A DNA stretch of 64,000 nt from Pomphorhynchus laevis (lineage: Eukaryota; Acanthocephala; Palaeacanthocephala; Echinorhynchida; Pomphorhynchidae): assembly GCA_012934845.2 (NCBI GenBank), contig WNNJ02002153.1:86001-150000 (forward strand). Direction: 5' to 3'. The number at the start of each line of letters is the position of its first letter. The first letter of the stretch is position 1. The notes beneath the pieces are model-generated. The model was given only the letters and a program-made list of their open reading frames with translations. It was not told where the DNA came from and did not search any database. The translations under genes and the position numbers were made by a program. Below are positions 1-13,800 of this stretch, in pieces.

Positions 1-2880
1 TATGGTCTATTTAATCAAGTGAATTTCTGCTCAATGAGCACAAATGAAATTGTTAAATTATCCCTTAAATGAATTTAATTACCCATTATACATTTATATG
101 TAAGTATATTTATATATAAATTATAAATATAGTAGATATTTATATGCTCTCATACCGCATAGCTAAATTTTGCAAACAAATATTTATTAATCAGGCTTAC
201 CATATTGCTGTAAGATGATTAATATTCAAACAGTGTATCTATTGCAAGTATTTTACAAACAAATAAATATATTGTTTGAGTAAAACGTAATAAATATTTT
301 TAAATCAATATTTTTTACAAGAGAGATTATATATTTTCGACTTTTGGCTTAATTTGATTGGAACATCGTATTCAAAGAATTGAAAACAGCTTTTTGTTTA
401 ATTTAGAAAACAACTTTTTTGTGTCTATCATGAAAAGCCTGTAGATAAGATTTAAAAGATTCTGAATCTAATTATGATATATAAAGTTGGTAGATTTGAG
501 ATGACGACGCTTATGGCGAAATATTAATTGTTGGGTAAATCTTTACATCAGGGAAATGCTGAATTGTAGCTAAACATTAATATTTCCATGTTTTGGGTGA
601 ATTGGGAATTCAATGGGCATGATTGATATCAAGAGATTATTGATGAGATCAAATGAATTGAATATCCTGACAGGTGCCAACATTTGAAGTTAAGATCTAC
701 TATACCGTTTTATTTCTTGATTAGTTTTGTAGCCTTTCAACTAATTATGACTGCTCTCTTAGTAAATGAATATTCTGTAATAATCCGTTATTAATAGTGG
801 GTATTAATAGTGAGTATTTTTAATTGATATTAAAAATATCAATTAATATATTGCGATAGAATAATGAAACTTACTAATCTTTATTTCCTTACTCCTACCC
901 TACTGAAAACCCAGCACTGTGAAAATCTAAACTAGATTTAATGTGACCAAAATCACAAAATATTTTAAATTGTATCACACTTACATATATCACACTTGTC
1001 TATGAATTAGATTTCTTAAAAAAATAAAATTTGATTTTAAAAATTCGAACTTTAGTGAAATTAAAATTTCACTCATTACCATAAAAATGCATTATATAAA
1101 GCCTAAACTCTAGTACAATTTCGCTCAACTCTTTATAAATGATATTGATTTCTATAAATAGAAAAAAGCTGGAAGAATAATTTTATTGTTTTAAACCGAA
1201 TTTGTGTCATGACTGACTCATCGATTTTGTTTCTTAATAGATTTAATTAATTACAGATTTGTATTTTTCAAATTACTAATTACTAATTTATCGAATTTGT
1301 TAGATAATATTTTTGTTAAACTTGTTTATTATTTATTAAAAACAAATACTTTTATTTTTATTTTAAATATCAAATTGTCAAATTTATAAATATAATGTGT
1401 CAATTAGAGGTTGGACCCAACAAAAAACGTGTCTTTAAGTCAATAATTCACTCACTAATTGGGAGTATTTTCATGTAATTATTTCTATTATTTTTAAATA
1501 AGTTGTTTAGAAAATATATTTTGAAATAAACTTTTAAAATATCATTGACTGAAGATGTTTACAATCAGCAAAATTTCGATTCAAATAAAAATATTTGTTT
1601 GACATATAGTGGTTGGTCGAGGCTTTAACCCATACATAAGGTTTGAAGACAAGCACCAACCCGTACAATCATTGTTTAAATCTTGGTTTGTAAAATCGTC
1701 ATAAAAAGTTGAGTTTGCGGTAATATAACTTTTGCCACTGGATGAAAATTTTAGATAAATTTTAAAATGGTACATTTCAATCGTTAATTAAATCATTATT
1801 TTGATTACTACTAAATTGCAGAATTGTATTTGGCGATTAATTGGCTAAAATGTACTGCAAACATTATTCTATTATATCTATAAGTCTCGATCATCCTGCT
1901 TAGTTGACATCATGTAATTCATTCGCTGTTATTTGAACATAGCAGACATTGTTTAAATTTTAATAAAATTGTGTACTTATCGAATATGTTTTACATTTTA
2001 TTAAAAATTATCATTTTATTGTTAGTGCCGATTGCAATACCAATTTTTATAATTTATATGTGATTCTCAAAATATTTTTTTTAATTTTTAATAAATAAAA
2101 TGCCAATCGTATTAAACATTTTCTTTGCTGTTAAAATATAATAGTTTTAAAATACAATGTTTTAGAAAGGAAAATACAAGAAGCATTTCATGTACATATG
2201 CTTCTAAATAAGAAAGCCTATTGTGTCGGCTATTTTAAATAAGATTTTCGAAGTAATTCGAAATTACTAATTTGTTGTTATTTAACAAATATATTTATTT
2301 TTTTTATTTAATTATTTTTTATTCCATTTTTAATCATGGATTAAAGATTAAAATCAATATTATAGATATTGATTGTAGATAATGACCTACTGAAGATTGA
2401 AATTTTCAATGGGTTGCATAAGAGTGGCTTCACAGGACAGCACTTGTGCTATCGTTACTTCCTTCATCAGTTTACTAAGGTTGCTGAACAAGCAAAACAC
2501 GCTTGATCAGTAAGTTAAAGCACGAGCCTAAAGCTCAAATACTATAAAATATTTGCGTCAATGCACAGTCTAGGCATATGTGTGATGGGCGCAATCCGGG
2601 TTAAGCTTCCCAAATAAATTTTTCAAAAGCATTATAGGCTATAGTCCTTTTTTCCTGTTTGTGTTAGTAAATAAAAGTTGAATCAATTCTTTCAGATTAA
2701 TGTCACCAGTTTTATTATTTATACTAAAAATTATAGAATAAAATAAATAATGCTCTAAAAAGGGCACACCAGTTGTATTTTTGTCTAATTTAAAATTAGA
2801 CTAAAATTCGAATTATACATTAAAATAATGTATAAATAATTGTTTAATTTAAAATTAACGATGTAAATTATATTTAAAAG
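1..2880. other. AT-rich intergenic sequence without a recognisable gene
   Basis: No reading frame here resembles a protein family I know, and no repeat shared with the rest of the window was found. A slightly less AT-rich patch at about 2395-2625 is unidentified; it may be the worn 5' part of the PLE that follows. Confidence 0.6.
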
Positions 2881-4260
2881 TATATATAGAGATGTATATA
2901 GAGATAATTTTTATATTTAAAAGTATATGGGAGATGGGATGCTGTTAGCAAAACGTGTACAGAATATTGACATCTCCGATAAAATAATGATTTCACTTGA
3001 CGTAAAATCTCATTTTACAAACATCCCATTGTTAGAGTCTATAAGTTTGGTATCTGAATTATTAGTAAATAAGGAATTTGTTAGACATTTAAGTTCATGT
3101 GATTGTATAAACTTACTCAAATTATGTATCACGAATATTAATTTTCAATTTAAAGGTGAAATTTGGGAAAACGTTAATGGTTTGTCTATGGGTAATCTCC
3201 TAGCTTTAGTACTTGCTGAAATATACATGAGAACGTGGGAACTCACACATTTAAAGGATATGAATTCCATTCACACTTGTCTTAGGTATGTGGATGATGC
3301 TTTTATCCTTTTGAATGAACCGTTTATCCCAGATTATTTCTTGGATTCATTACATAATGCTGACTTAAATATTCAGTGGACATTAATGAAACAATAAAAT
3401 TGTATGATATCCTTTCTTGATGTTAAGATTATAAGATCCCCTACAGAAACTGAGGTTTCCCAAAAATTGGTAGCTATCCCAATATTGTAAGCTGAGAAAG
3501 TAATATTCCTAGAAAATAGAAAATTTCTGCAGCTTCGTTACTTTTATTGAGATCGAATACAATCTGCTCTTGTAGCTCTCGAAAAGTGTTGATATAATTC
3601 CGGGAAGTATCCTAAGTAGTGAATATCATTCTACTTGGGCTGTTTTTCAAAATCATATTTTTGAGGAAATAGTATTAGGAGAAAATTGATAGGACCTAAA
3701 CTCGAAACAAAATATATAGGTATACCCTATATTAATGATAGATGGAATGGTAGAATAATTGATCACATTTAGCGTTTTAAAAATGGCACACAAAGCATAA
3801 TTGTATATTATCAAAAGATGCTTAAAATAAAAATACTTAGGTTTAAACGAAAACCTAATTACAATAAGGATGGTGTGAATATGTAATTAGTTGATATGAT
3901 ATTAGTTATATAATATGTAATTATTTTGAATACATGTGAATGTTGTGATAGATCAATCAGAGTAAGGATTGTCTAAACGTATGGACCAACACAAATATTC
4001 TATTAAAAGAGGAACATGATCTGGGGTTGTAAGAGATCACTCCTTGAACAATAACCATAGAATAAACTTTGAAAATGGTCAAGTGATTTCAGTTGAAAAT
4101 AATGTTTCAGAAAATAAAATACAAGAAACATATTTTATGCACAAAATGATGTATTGAATTAATATTGAATTAATAACAAACATTTTATAATTGTATTTTT
4201 TTGATCTTGTATTAATTTAATTCTTGAGTTTTCTGTTTAATTTGTGTTTATATTAATTTT
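2880..4260 (+). mobile_element. Penelope-like element copy, canonical order (RT then GIY-YIG endonuclease), decayed
   Basis: The RT fragment at 2927-3397 is followed by a worn endonuclease region around 3955-4140, where the frame shows an R-x-x-QH box and an FEN box typical of PLE GIY-YIG nucleases. Order RT-EN is that of Penelope/Poseidon/Neptune elements. EN would nick the target and RT would copy the RNA into the genome. The copy is old and not intact. It lies 3' of the minus-strand nicotinamidase gene. Confidence 0.8.
2927..3397 (+). pseudogene. PLE reverse transcriptase palm fragment
   Basis: The 156-residue frame carries motif A (SLDVKSHFTNIP), a motif B region (GLSMGNLLALVLAEIYM) and motif C (RYVDDAF), in the order and spacing of PLE reverse transcriptases. 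The family's usual RT is several hundred residues, so this is an internal fragment. The fingers region upstream and the thumb downstream are not open. Confidence 0.85.
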
Positions 4261-4723
4261 TTACAAGAAGCATATTTTATGCACAAAAATATAAATTTAC
4301 TGATGCATAATAATAGGCCAGATATTGAATTCTTATTTTTTTATTAATTTAATTGTTGTTTTATATAATTGTTTTAATATAATTGCAAGTTTTCATTCAT
4401 TTAATGTTTATTTATTATTTTATTTAATATTTCAGTTTTATTGTTTTGAGTTTAATGTTAATTTATTAATTTGTGTTTTATATTAATTTTTTATGCTAAT
4501 ATTTAATTAGGAGCATATCTATTCGTTCCATCCGCTGTAAAATGTACAATTGACACTTTTGATCTGCTGCGCCAAGTAATGCAATTGACAGCTTTATAAA
4601 CACTTAGGAAAACATTTTTTCGTACAATTTATCCTCTTGATAGAAGTACACTAATGAAAAATCGATATTTAAATAAAATAATTTTTATGTTCATTTTCAT
4701 TTTTTATAATCAAAATAAAAATG
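4261..4723. other. 3' flank of the nicotinamidase gene
   Basis: AT-rich sequence between the PLE relic and the nicotinamidase stop codon. It should contain the 3' UTR of that minus-strand gene, but I see no clear AATAAA on the minus strand. Nothing else is recognisable. Confidence 0.4.
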
Positions 4724-4893
4724 TTACCGTAAAAAGTACGCGATTTGTCTTGAATCTGTGATATGTACTTTGTTCTCGATTAGTTCATCTCTTAATAGCT
4801 TCAAATAATCTTCGTCATTTGTTACTGATCTAGTTGCATCAAGAATTACAAATGTATGGTATCCGCGATTTACCGAATCCATTGAGGTTTGCC
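4724..4893 (-). CDS. Naam: Nicotinamidase exon 4 (terminal)
   Basis: After acceptor TTTTTAG, two bases complete the split Arg codon and 55 more codons run to TAA. The sequence TSMDSVNRGYHTFVILDAT matches the C-terminal helix and strand of the family. The reading frame ends at IAYFLR. Confidence 0.9.
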
Positions 4894-7800
4894 CTAAAAA
4901 CATAATAGCATCGAAAGTCTTAAATTTAAATCAAATTTGTGTCATGATTGTCCCTATTAGACAATAAATTAGAAGAATAATGATACTTGTTATTGATTAA
5001 AATAGAGCCAATTGTCATAATCGATATAAATAATAAGTAACTGGTTAAAAGTTTCTTTCGCTGATCAGTTGAAGTAGCAAATTTAACAGCTTGAGCACAC
5101 AAGGACGTTAATGGAAGAACGTAAGAAAACAGCTACGACCGATACCAACTATGCTCAACTGCAAGTACACTGCCCGACTATACTTGTCACTCCGATTCCG
5201 ACGACCTCTTCATTCGCCTTCTGCTCTCTACAGATTGCTCATAATTATCATAAACATAATTATCATCGAAAATCTTAAATTGAAATCAAATTTGTGTCAT
5301 GATTGTCCCTATTAGACAATCAATTAGAAGAATAATGGCACTTTTTATTGAGCTAAACTGCAAGTACAGTGTTCGACACACGACTACAGCGTCTAGACCA
5401 CGATCGCCTGCGACAACAGTAAGTCTAAAGAAGTTTTCCTATGTGGATTTTGTTTCAACGAACTAATCCGCAACCTCTCCCATAAGCACATATCAACATC
5501 CAACATGTCCACTCAAACTACCCCTGTCGTTTCCGATGTTCTTTCTGCGACGACTGATCATGTCACCATATACACTTCCCATCCCATGTCATCTTCACTT
5601 CCCGACACCCCGTCCCGTCCCTCCTATCTCGTTTCTCAATAACCTACATCCATCAATCAAAATAACATCCACCAACCTCCACGATCCTTCCACTCATAAC
5701 CTTTCAGCACATCGCTTGCCACCATCTATATTATCATTATCCTCAATGTCTCCCGCCGTCAAACCAACTCCCTCCAAATCCACAACTGCCAGCTCTCCTA
5801 TCGTGATCTCACAACTCACGCCACTCGTCCTCCTTTAGGGAAACGCTTTCCTTCTCGCGATCGTTGCGTAATCGTCACTAATATCACTCCATATACCTCC
5901 TTATCTCCACAAGCACGTCTCGAACACGATGTTTCCGCCTTCAGATCCATCCTCTCGTCGCTTGTTCCTGCGGACAAACCTTCTTTTTTCAACGACATCC
6001 CTCCTGTAGCACTCATCCGCCTAAACAAATCTTCTTAATCGAATCCTTGTTAGCCCCCTCTACTGAAAATTGTTTTCAAGCATCGCTCTCACGCGTCCTC
6101 GGCCCTCTCCCAACGAATTAAACTCATGTCATATTCAAACACTTGTATTTTCCCGAGTGCACCCCTTCCGAAATTGTTCAACTCTCTTCTGCCCGCACTG
6201 AAAAACGCCGTCGCGAGGAAAACGGCGAAACATTTCTTTCCATTTGAAATATGGACGGATATTTTCAAGTTGTCCACACCCGCCCGAAAATTCGATGGCG
6301 CTCCATATTCCCTATGTGTCTTCTCCCCTACCCCTATTATTACCACACATGGTTTCCGCTTTGGCCTCCTCAATACTAGATATATTCTCCGTAAATCCGA
6401 TATCTTCCTCAACCTATTCACAAAGCAATTCATCGATCTCTTCTGCCTCACCGAATCCTGACACTCTGATTCGAACGACCTCTCCATTCGCCGTCTGCTT
6501 TCTATCGGTTGCTCACTAGTCGAATCCGCCCAACCCCTCAGATCATCCCGTTCTAAATTATCTAACCATGGTGGCATTGTCCCATTCGCCCGTCACCCCG
6601 CGTCTCTTCGCAAAATCACTCCCCATTTCAGTCCTTGCTCTTTTGAATTGCTCACTTGTCGTTCTTCTAGCTAGATCACTCTGGATCTCGCCATTGTATA
6701 CCGTTCTGGTTGATCATCTCCTACCTCATTATTTTTTTACCGAACTCGCTGACCACCTTTCCCATTGTTCTTTGTCCTCCATCCCTTCACTCGTTCTTGA
6801 CGACATCAACATCAGCCCCGACCGCCCCTCTTCAAACGATTTCATCCGGTTCATCATCCTCTCCTCACGCTCTAGCCTTTCTTTTCGACTCTGAATTCAC
6901 ATCCACTCTAGAGCTTCTCTTGCTCTTCAAGCCTCACCCTCACCCTCACCGCCGCTTGCACTGTGCCATATAGTTTGACATCCAATTTCTACTCTCAAAG
7001 CGTCGACTCCGCCATGCTTTTCGAGTCTATCATCGCTCTCTTAGACGTGATATCCGCTCACTCACTCAGTATATCCGTGATTCCTATGTTGCTCTTCGCC
7101 GGTATCATCTCCACCTACTACGTACCAAATGCGACTCTTGGCAGCATTAAATAAAAAATTTATTCAACTCTAAGTCTCTCTGGCATACTTTTAACTCAAT
7201 CCTTTCTCGCTCCTCTTCGTCTTGCAACATCAATCGCCATGATTATTCGTCATTTCTTTAGACCAAAGTATCCACGTTGCTCTCTCACAACCCCGTCTCT
7301 ATTCCATCTCATTGCTACTCGCCTCGCCTCATTCTCTCGGAACTCTTTCATCGTATAATGTCTCACCTGCCGAAGTCTCTTCTGTCCTCATGTCCTTGCA
7401 CAGCAAAACCTCGAATGTCAATACCCTGCCTACCCCCATACTTAAATCCATATGTGTATCGATATCCCCATTCCTTAATACCTTGTTTAACTTGTCCATC
7501 CGAAGATGTACCTTCCCTTTACATTGGAAATCCGCAATCGTTCGTCCCCGACTTAAGAAACAATCGCATTCCTCACTTCCTTCTAGCTATCGGCCCATTT
7601 CACTCCTCCCTACTCTTTCTAAGCTCTTAGAACGCCTCATCTTAATACAGATCAACGTTTATCTCTCTTCATTTAATCTGTACCCTTCTTTCCAATCCGA
7701 TTTCCACTCTAATCACCCGCAGAAATCGCCTGCATGAAAGTTTACAGCGACCTACTCATTTCTCGTGACAAGGCTTTATATGGTGTTCTTATCTCCATCG

Positions 7801-10800
7801 ACTTCTCCTCCGCTTTCGACATCGTCGACCACTCAATCCTCCTTTCTCGTCTTCGTTATGACATAAGATTTTCTTCCTCCTCCGTAGCATGGCTTGCCTC
7901 ATATCTATCCACCGTTCTTTTCGCGTCTGTTTAAATTCATCATACTCTCCTCCCATCCCTATTTTCTGCGTGGTCCCACAATATTCAATCCTAGGTCCCC
8001 TGCTTTTCTCTCTTCTGCTTGGCGATCTCTCTCCATTTATCGAGAGATAATCGGAGAAAGATCGTCTTAATCTAAAGATAAAGAGAGAAAATACCTTCAT
8101 CTTTATCTCGTTCTAAACCCAGACAAGTCCAAAATTATGTGGATCTTTTCTCGCTAACCTAACACATCTACTCCCCTGTATCTTTTGCCATATCAATCAT
8201 CCCCGTAGTCCATAATCTCACTTTCTTAGGCTTCCATTTCGATGATCATATTTCCTTTAATCCTTCGTCCGTTACAAGGTTATATCGTCTAACTGAATTA
8301 TCCTTGACATCCGCCGTATCCGCCCCCATTTCGACTTATGTTCTTGCATTTATCTTCTTTAATCGCTTCTCTTTCCTAATATCGATTACTACCTCAGTCA
8401 TTTCGCCAATTCTCAAAAATCCATCATCCTACCCCTACAAAGCATCATTAGCTCTGCCGTTTGAGTGCTCCTACGTCTCCTTCACTTCGATTACACATCC
8501 ACATATTTTGCCAAACTCACACACCATCCACATCCGCATACAACTCCGCATTCTCGTCACTTTTCGTCTCATCGTTGTCGGCTCCCCATCGTTCATCAAC
8601 CTCCCTTTCTTAGACGACACTCACACCACCTCTCTATCACTGCGTTCCCGTTATTCTCTCTTACTCTACGTTTCCAATTACTCTAACAACTACTGTCTCC
8701 GATCCTTCCTCGTCGCTGCCCCACTTGTTTGGAATCAGCTCCCTCTCGACGTCCCCCACGCTCCCTCATTTATCACATTCAAATACTTCCTCGTTATCAT
8801 ATTATCAACACATTATTTAGATTTTTTGTGGTCATGTAAGCGCGCGCCGTCACTCATTTACTACGTAAAAATAAATCATTTTTTAAGATTGTGAACCCCG
8901 TCTTCACTACGTTGCTGAAACTCAAGACTTAAACAATCAGCATGTATTACAAGATCATAATAAAGGTGCATGGCTACTAGATAGAAACTTGTTTAATAAC
9001 CTCTTCATAAATTTGTATACTTAAGTCATGCTAAATATAAAATTTGGCGATCAAGTCTGTTTTCCCCATGGAAAAATGAACCAGATGAGTAACAACGAAA
9101 ATTTTTATAATACGTTAGAACCTATACTTCGATGTAATGAAGAAAAACTAGATACTTGAATACAATGAGTAAGAATAAATACTCCTTTCACCTCATTTAC
9201 TTAATTTAACTACCTTTTATCTCCTTTACACATTTTATCGCATCCTTAATGTTCAATCTAAAAATTATACATATTATATTTTTCAATAACAATGAGTTTC
9301 TAGATAGGAAATGTAAAAGGGGTCAAGCAAATGAAAAAATAGATAGATGGTGTTAAAGAGAGTCAATGAAATTTAAGGGGGCATAGGATATTAAAGAATG
9401 TAAAGAGGATAAAAGTGAGTTTAATTGAATAAATAAGGTAAAAAGGGTATATGGGGATTGAAGGAATATTAATTTATAATATTACAAATACCGGAATATG
9501 TTTTTCTGTAAAACTAACTGTCATATATCTGGGTTAAACCGACCTGGACCAAATTTGCTAATAAATATAATAATATATACAATATAATATTTTCAAGTGA
9601 TGATATTTCGGATGATTACATGTGGGCTATCAACTATTCGGCAAGATATATCTCCCCTGAACCTTGCGCAAAGCGATTTTAATATATTATAAATGTTGAA
9701 ATATTATAAATGACAACAGATTGAATTGTTAATGCATTGTGTGATTTAAATCGATTAATTGAAAACAATTGCACGCTTAAGTTAAGAGATTTGTTTGACT
9801 TACGAACGCAATAGTCTAGGGCTAATCCACTTATGAAAACTTTGCCGATATCGTTGTCGTTTAATAATTTTTCAAGGTTATACCCATATTTGGTTTTACC
9901 TGTGAAAACTGAATACCCATCTCTATATTTATCAGTTCCTTTATATATTATATAGGACGGGTTGACAACCTTAATGTACAAACACGAGTATAATATTTAA
10001 TAGAAATTGTGTATTTAATTTTTACTGAATTCTTTCTCGGTGTATAAAAATAAAATTAATGTACATTTTTCATTGAATGCAATCTTAAATGATATTATGT
10101 AATTATTCAAGTAATAAGTAATTAATTTATATTAGATCAATAAAATAATAAACAACAGAAAATCGCGCATTCGTCATTTTACATCAAATTATTTGTTATC
10201 AAACTATTTTGTTATTTTAAAAATAAATATAATTCGTCAATTATATTGCAAATTATAAGAAAATAATTAAAAAGACAATTCGTGGTTAATTAAGAAAGTA
10301 GTCATCGATCAGTCATTTTCTAAGGCATTTCAAATTATTTTGTGTGGCGATCGCTTACGACAAATTAAAAGCGAATTTTCAAATTTGATTAGCCTGGTAT
10401 CTGGCAAGAAACATGTGAGTTATTGCAAATTCTCTTTATAGAGAATTTGTGATAGTCAAGACCAGTATACAATGAAAATTAAATTCAACTGAAATGAACA
10501 TTTTACTAGTTTGCTAAAAGTCAAAGAATAATCAGAGAATATAATACGATTAGGGTCAATAATAAATGATTTGTTTTTCAAAAACATACTGCGTCAAATA
10601 TTGATGAGTCTTTAAGCACTTGTTTAAAATCTTACGATTTAATGCTTGTGGTGTTCCCGCGTGGCCGAATGGTGGAGGCGTGTTCATTGCAAACTATATA
10701 TGCACAATAAAACTCCAGAAAGAAATAAAACTCCAGGATAATAAATTTTGCAAAAACAAAATGCCATATTTTAAGTTTGGTCGGAAGACTCAACTCCCGC

Positions 10801-13800
10801 TTTACCACGACGGACCTGTACAAAGAACACTGCATTAGCTGCACAAATCCGCTCCCTGATGTTCCTGCCATCCCCCGAGAACAATACCCCAAGATACTTT
10901 ATTTTATTAAAGAAATTTTTCAGGATAAAAATGCCATATTTTACTAATTATCTAATTAATAATTAATAAATTAAATTATAATATTAATTATTTATATTAT
11001 TAATAATTTATAATAATATAAAGTATTAATAATTATTTAATTTATAAATAAAAATCTACCTTATTTGCTATTTTTAGTATTAATTTTATTTTTATTATTA
11101 ATTTTATTATTAGCTATTTTATATAAAAATATAATAATAATCTTTTAATTAATTAATCGATTAATTAATAATTAATTAACTATTTTATATTAATCATTTA
11201 TAATAAATAAATGATTAATAAATTTATATTATATTATTTATATTATTAATAATAAATAATAAATAAATATTAATAAATAAAATATTAATAATACCATAAA
11301 GCATTAACTATAAAACAATCGTTCATTAACTTTTATTAATGTTTATTAACGTCTTTTATAAAGACATTCAAATATTAAGATTAATCTACAATGGAATATT
11401 AAGATTAAAAATCGAGGAAAATATTGATTTATTGATTAGTATTCAAGGAGATACTAATATTTTGCAATCGTTCATTAACTTTTATTAAAGTTATATCAAT
11501 TTTTATAAAGGCATTCAAATATGAAGATTAATCTACAATGGAATATTAAGATTAGAAATGAAGATGTTAGTGGAACCTAACATTTCAAACTTTTTTGTAA
11601 TGTATATGTTACTTCGGCATATGCATTTTCATATATATATGAAATAAATCACTTGAGAGCGGGCGTATATTTGTCGCTTGTAATCAAATTTCAATTTGAA
11701 TAACCCCCTTGCCGGTATTTTCAAATTCTAAAAGTAGCTCTTCACAATGCATTAAATATTTTTGAGATAAATCTAGAAATCTCGTAACAGTTAGTGATGA
11801 TAACTTTAAAGATAACTCAAAGATTCTGCAAAACATATTTTTATATGAAATTGCGAATATCAATTTGATAATTAAAATCAAATTTATACAAATTTCGAAT
11901 TCAGAATGGCATTATTTTGCTTTACAATTAAACGAGTAATCCATACGTGCAAGTCTTTATGAATCTGAGAACCCTCTGTGTCTTGGATGCAGTGATCCGG
12001 CCACAATTTCATCCGACCATATTGATCGTATGACACCTCATCAAATAAGTCAGCCTCATTTTCCAATTTATTGCTGTTCTTAAAATTAAAGAAGAAAATT
12101 CAATTCAATTTGGGTTTGTTGATTATCGAGAGAAATCTTATAAGCATACAAACATTTTCTAATTAGATCTAATACGACTAATTAGATTTTACGACTAATC
12201 AGATTTAAAGAAAAAGTGAAAAAGAAATTTGACAGTAAAAAGTTTTATTTTCATATGAGCTACTTTGTTAATTACAATTGTCCATCAGCAATTGCTTAAT
12301 ATTCTCATATCGAATTAAATAATATTCTTAATATTTTAATTTATAAGACTAATTTAAAATTATCAAAATTTAACACAAATCTGTTGGCAACATTCTTAAT
12401 TCAAAAATATTCATCCGACGGTATGTAAAGAGAAAGTATTAGATGTTATATAAATACTGTCAAATTAGCAGAAAAGTCACGGACACATCCACAGAAGTCT
12501 GCGGTCCGCTTATCCTGCAAAACCGAAGTCATTTATTTGCTTACGATGTTTAGATCGACCTCAAATGCTCCCATAACAACTCAAAGCAATTACATTTCGC
12601 CTAATTAACTCATTGTTGATTTTCTAGTTTAACATTTTTATGTTAATTGAGATATAGTTTTGAATCAAAATTTACCACAAATCTGTTGGCCACATTACAT
12701 CATATTTCTTGGTTAAAAGTGCTCTTCGTTAGATGTCAATACTTGCGAGATATGACAAAGTGTTGAATGTGATATGATGATCCTCTCTATTTTCTTTAAA
12801 TATTTGTCAATAGCGGACTGGGACTAGTAGAGATAGGAGTTAAGGATTTTGAGCGTATTGGAGATGGGCTCTAACTATTACAAAGATACCTGTTATTGGA
12901 AGATATCAACTAATGAAATAATATGAAAGGGAAAATATTATGGAGATGAAATTACTCGACAATTAGATAGAGAATCTAAAGACGGAAAAGAGAACATTTT
13001 AAAACTCAAGGTCCAATATTAAGATAGGATCTTCAGTTTTGTTGGAGTCGGATTAAGCATTCGATCCTTTTAGGTAGTCAATAAAACAGATAAGGCTTAC
13101 TGTACGCGGTTAGAATTAAATATTGTAAATTCACATGATTACTCTGATCGGGTATTAACGGTACATGTTCTCGATTCTTCTGTTTTCAGTCAATCGAGGT
13201 GTTATGTCAGATATAGTCCATTTGAAAATTGAGCTACGGTATATATTTCGTCTTCTTTACCAAAACAAAGTGACGAATACAAGAGTTTTGCAGCTTGTTG
13301 AGAATGTATCCGAAGTAAAATTTATATATTTCGCTCTGATTTTCACCAAAATATTGTAGTTAAAACTAAAGACCGTAATCTAATGTGAATTAACCATTGT
13401 CTACATCAATCTAGATGTAAGCAGTTTAATATTTTTACAAATTGTTGCCGTTGATCTTTGAACAAAATTTTTAAAATCAAATCTTGTTTCAGCCTGCAAC
13501 GGCCTTAAGCAGGGCAAACCCCTCTAAGATGCTGCTGGATAGTCTATTGTAATTAAAACGAATCGAGATTCAAACGAATCGAGATTAAAGCGAATTCGGA
13601 AATCTCTTATCAAAGAATTTTGATCTTTGAAAAAAAAACTTTAAAATCAAAATTTTTAAATTTTTTATCGTAACATTTGCTGTACAGATCTTTTTAGAAA
13701 AATAAATAATTAGCTACTTTGAATGTGTTACTTTAAATTGTTTAAATATTGAAAGTAGAATAATTTCTATTGGAGATGATCTGATGTCAACTCTATCTAG

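Larger units (their letters stand above)
9970..11946. other. Nicotinamidase intron 2
   Basis: About 2 kb of very AT-rich sequence. It contains a tRNA-like relic (10645-10700) and a 150-bp AT-rich block duplicated at 18.1 kb; otherwise nothing is recognised. Confidence 0.6.

Noticed and set aside
11684-11881. A further nicotinamidase exon
   Set aside because: Exon 2 joins exon 3 in phase and covers the family alignment without a gap, and this frame shows no family resemblance.
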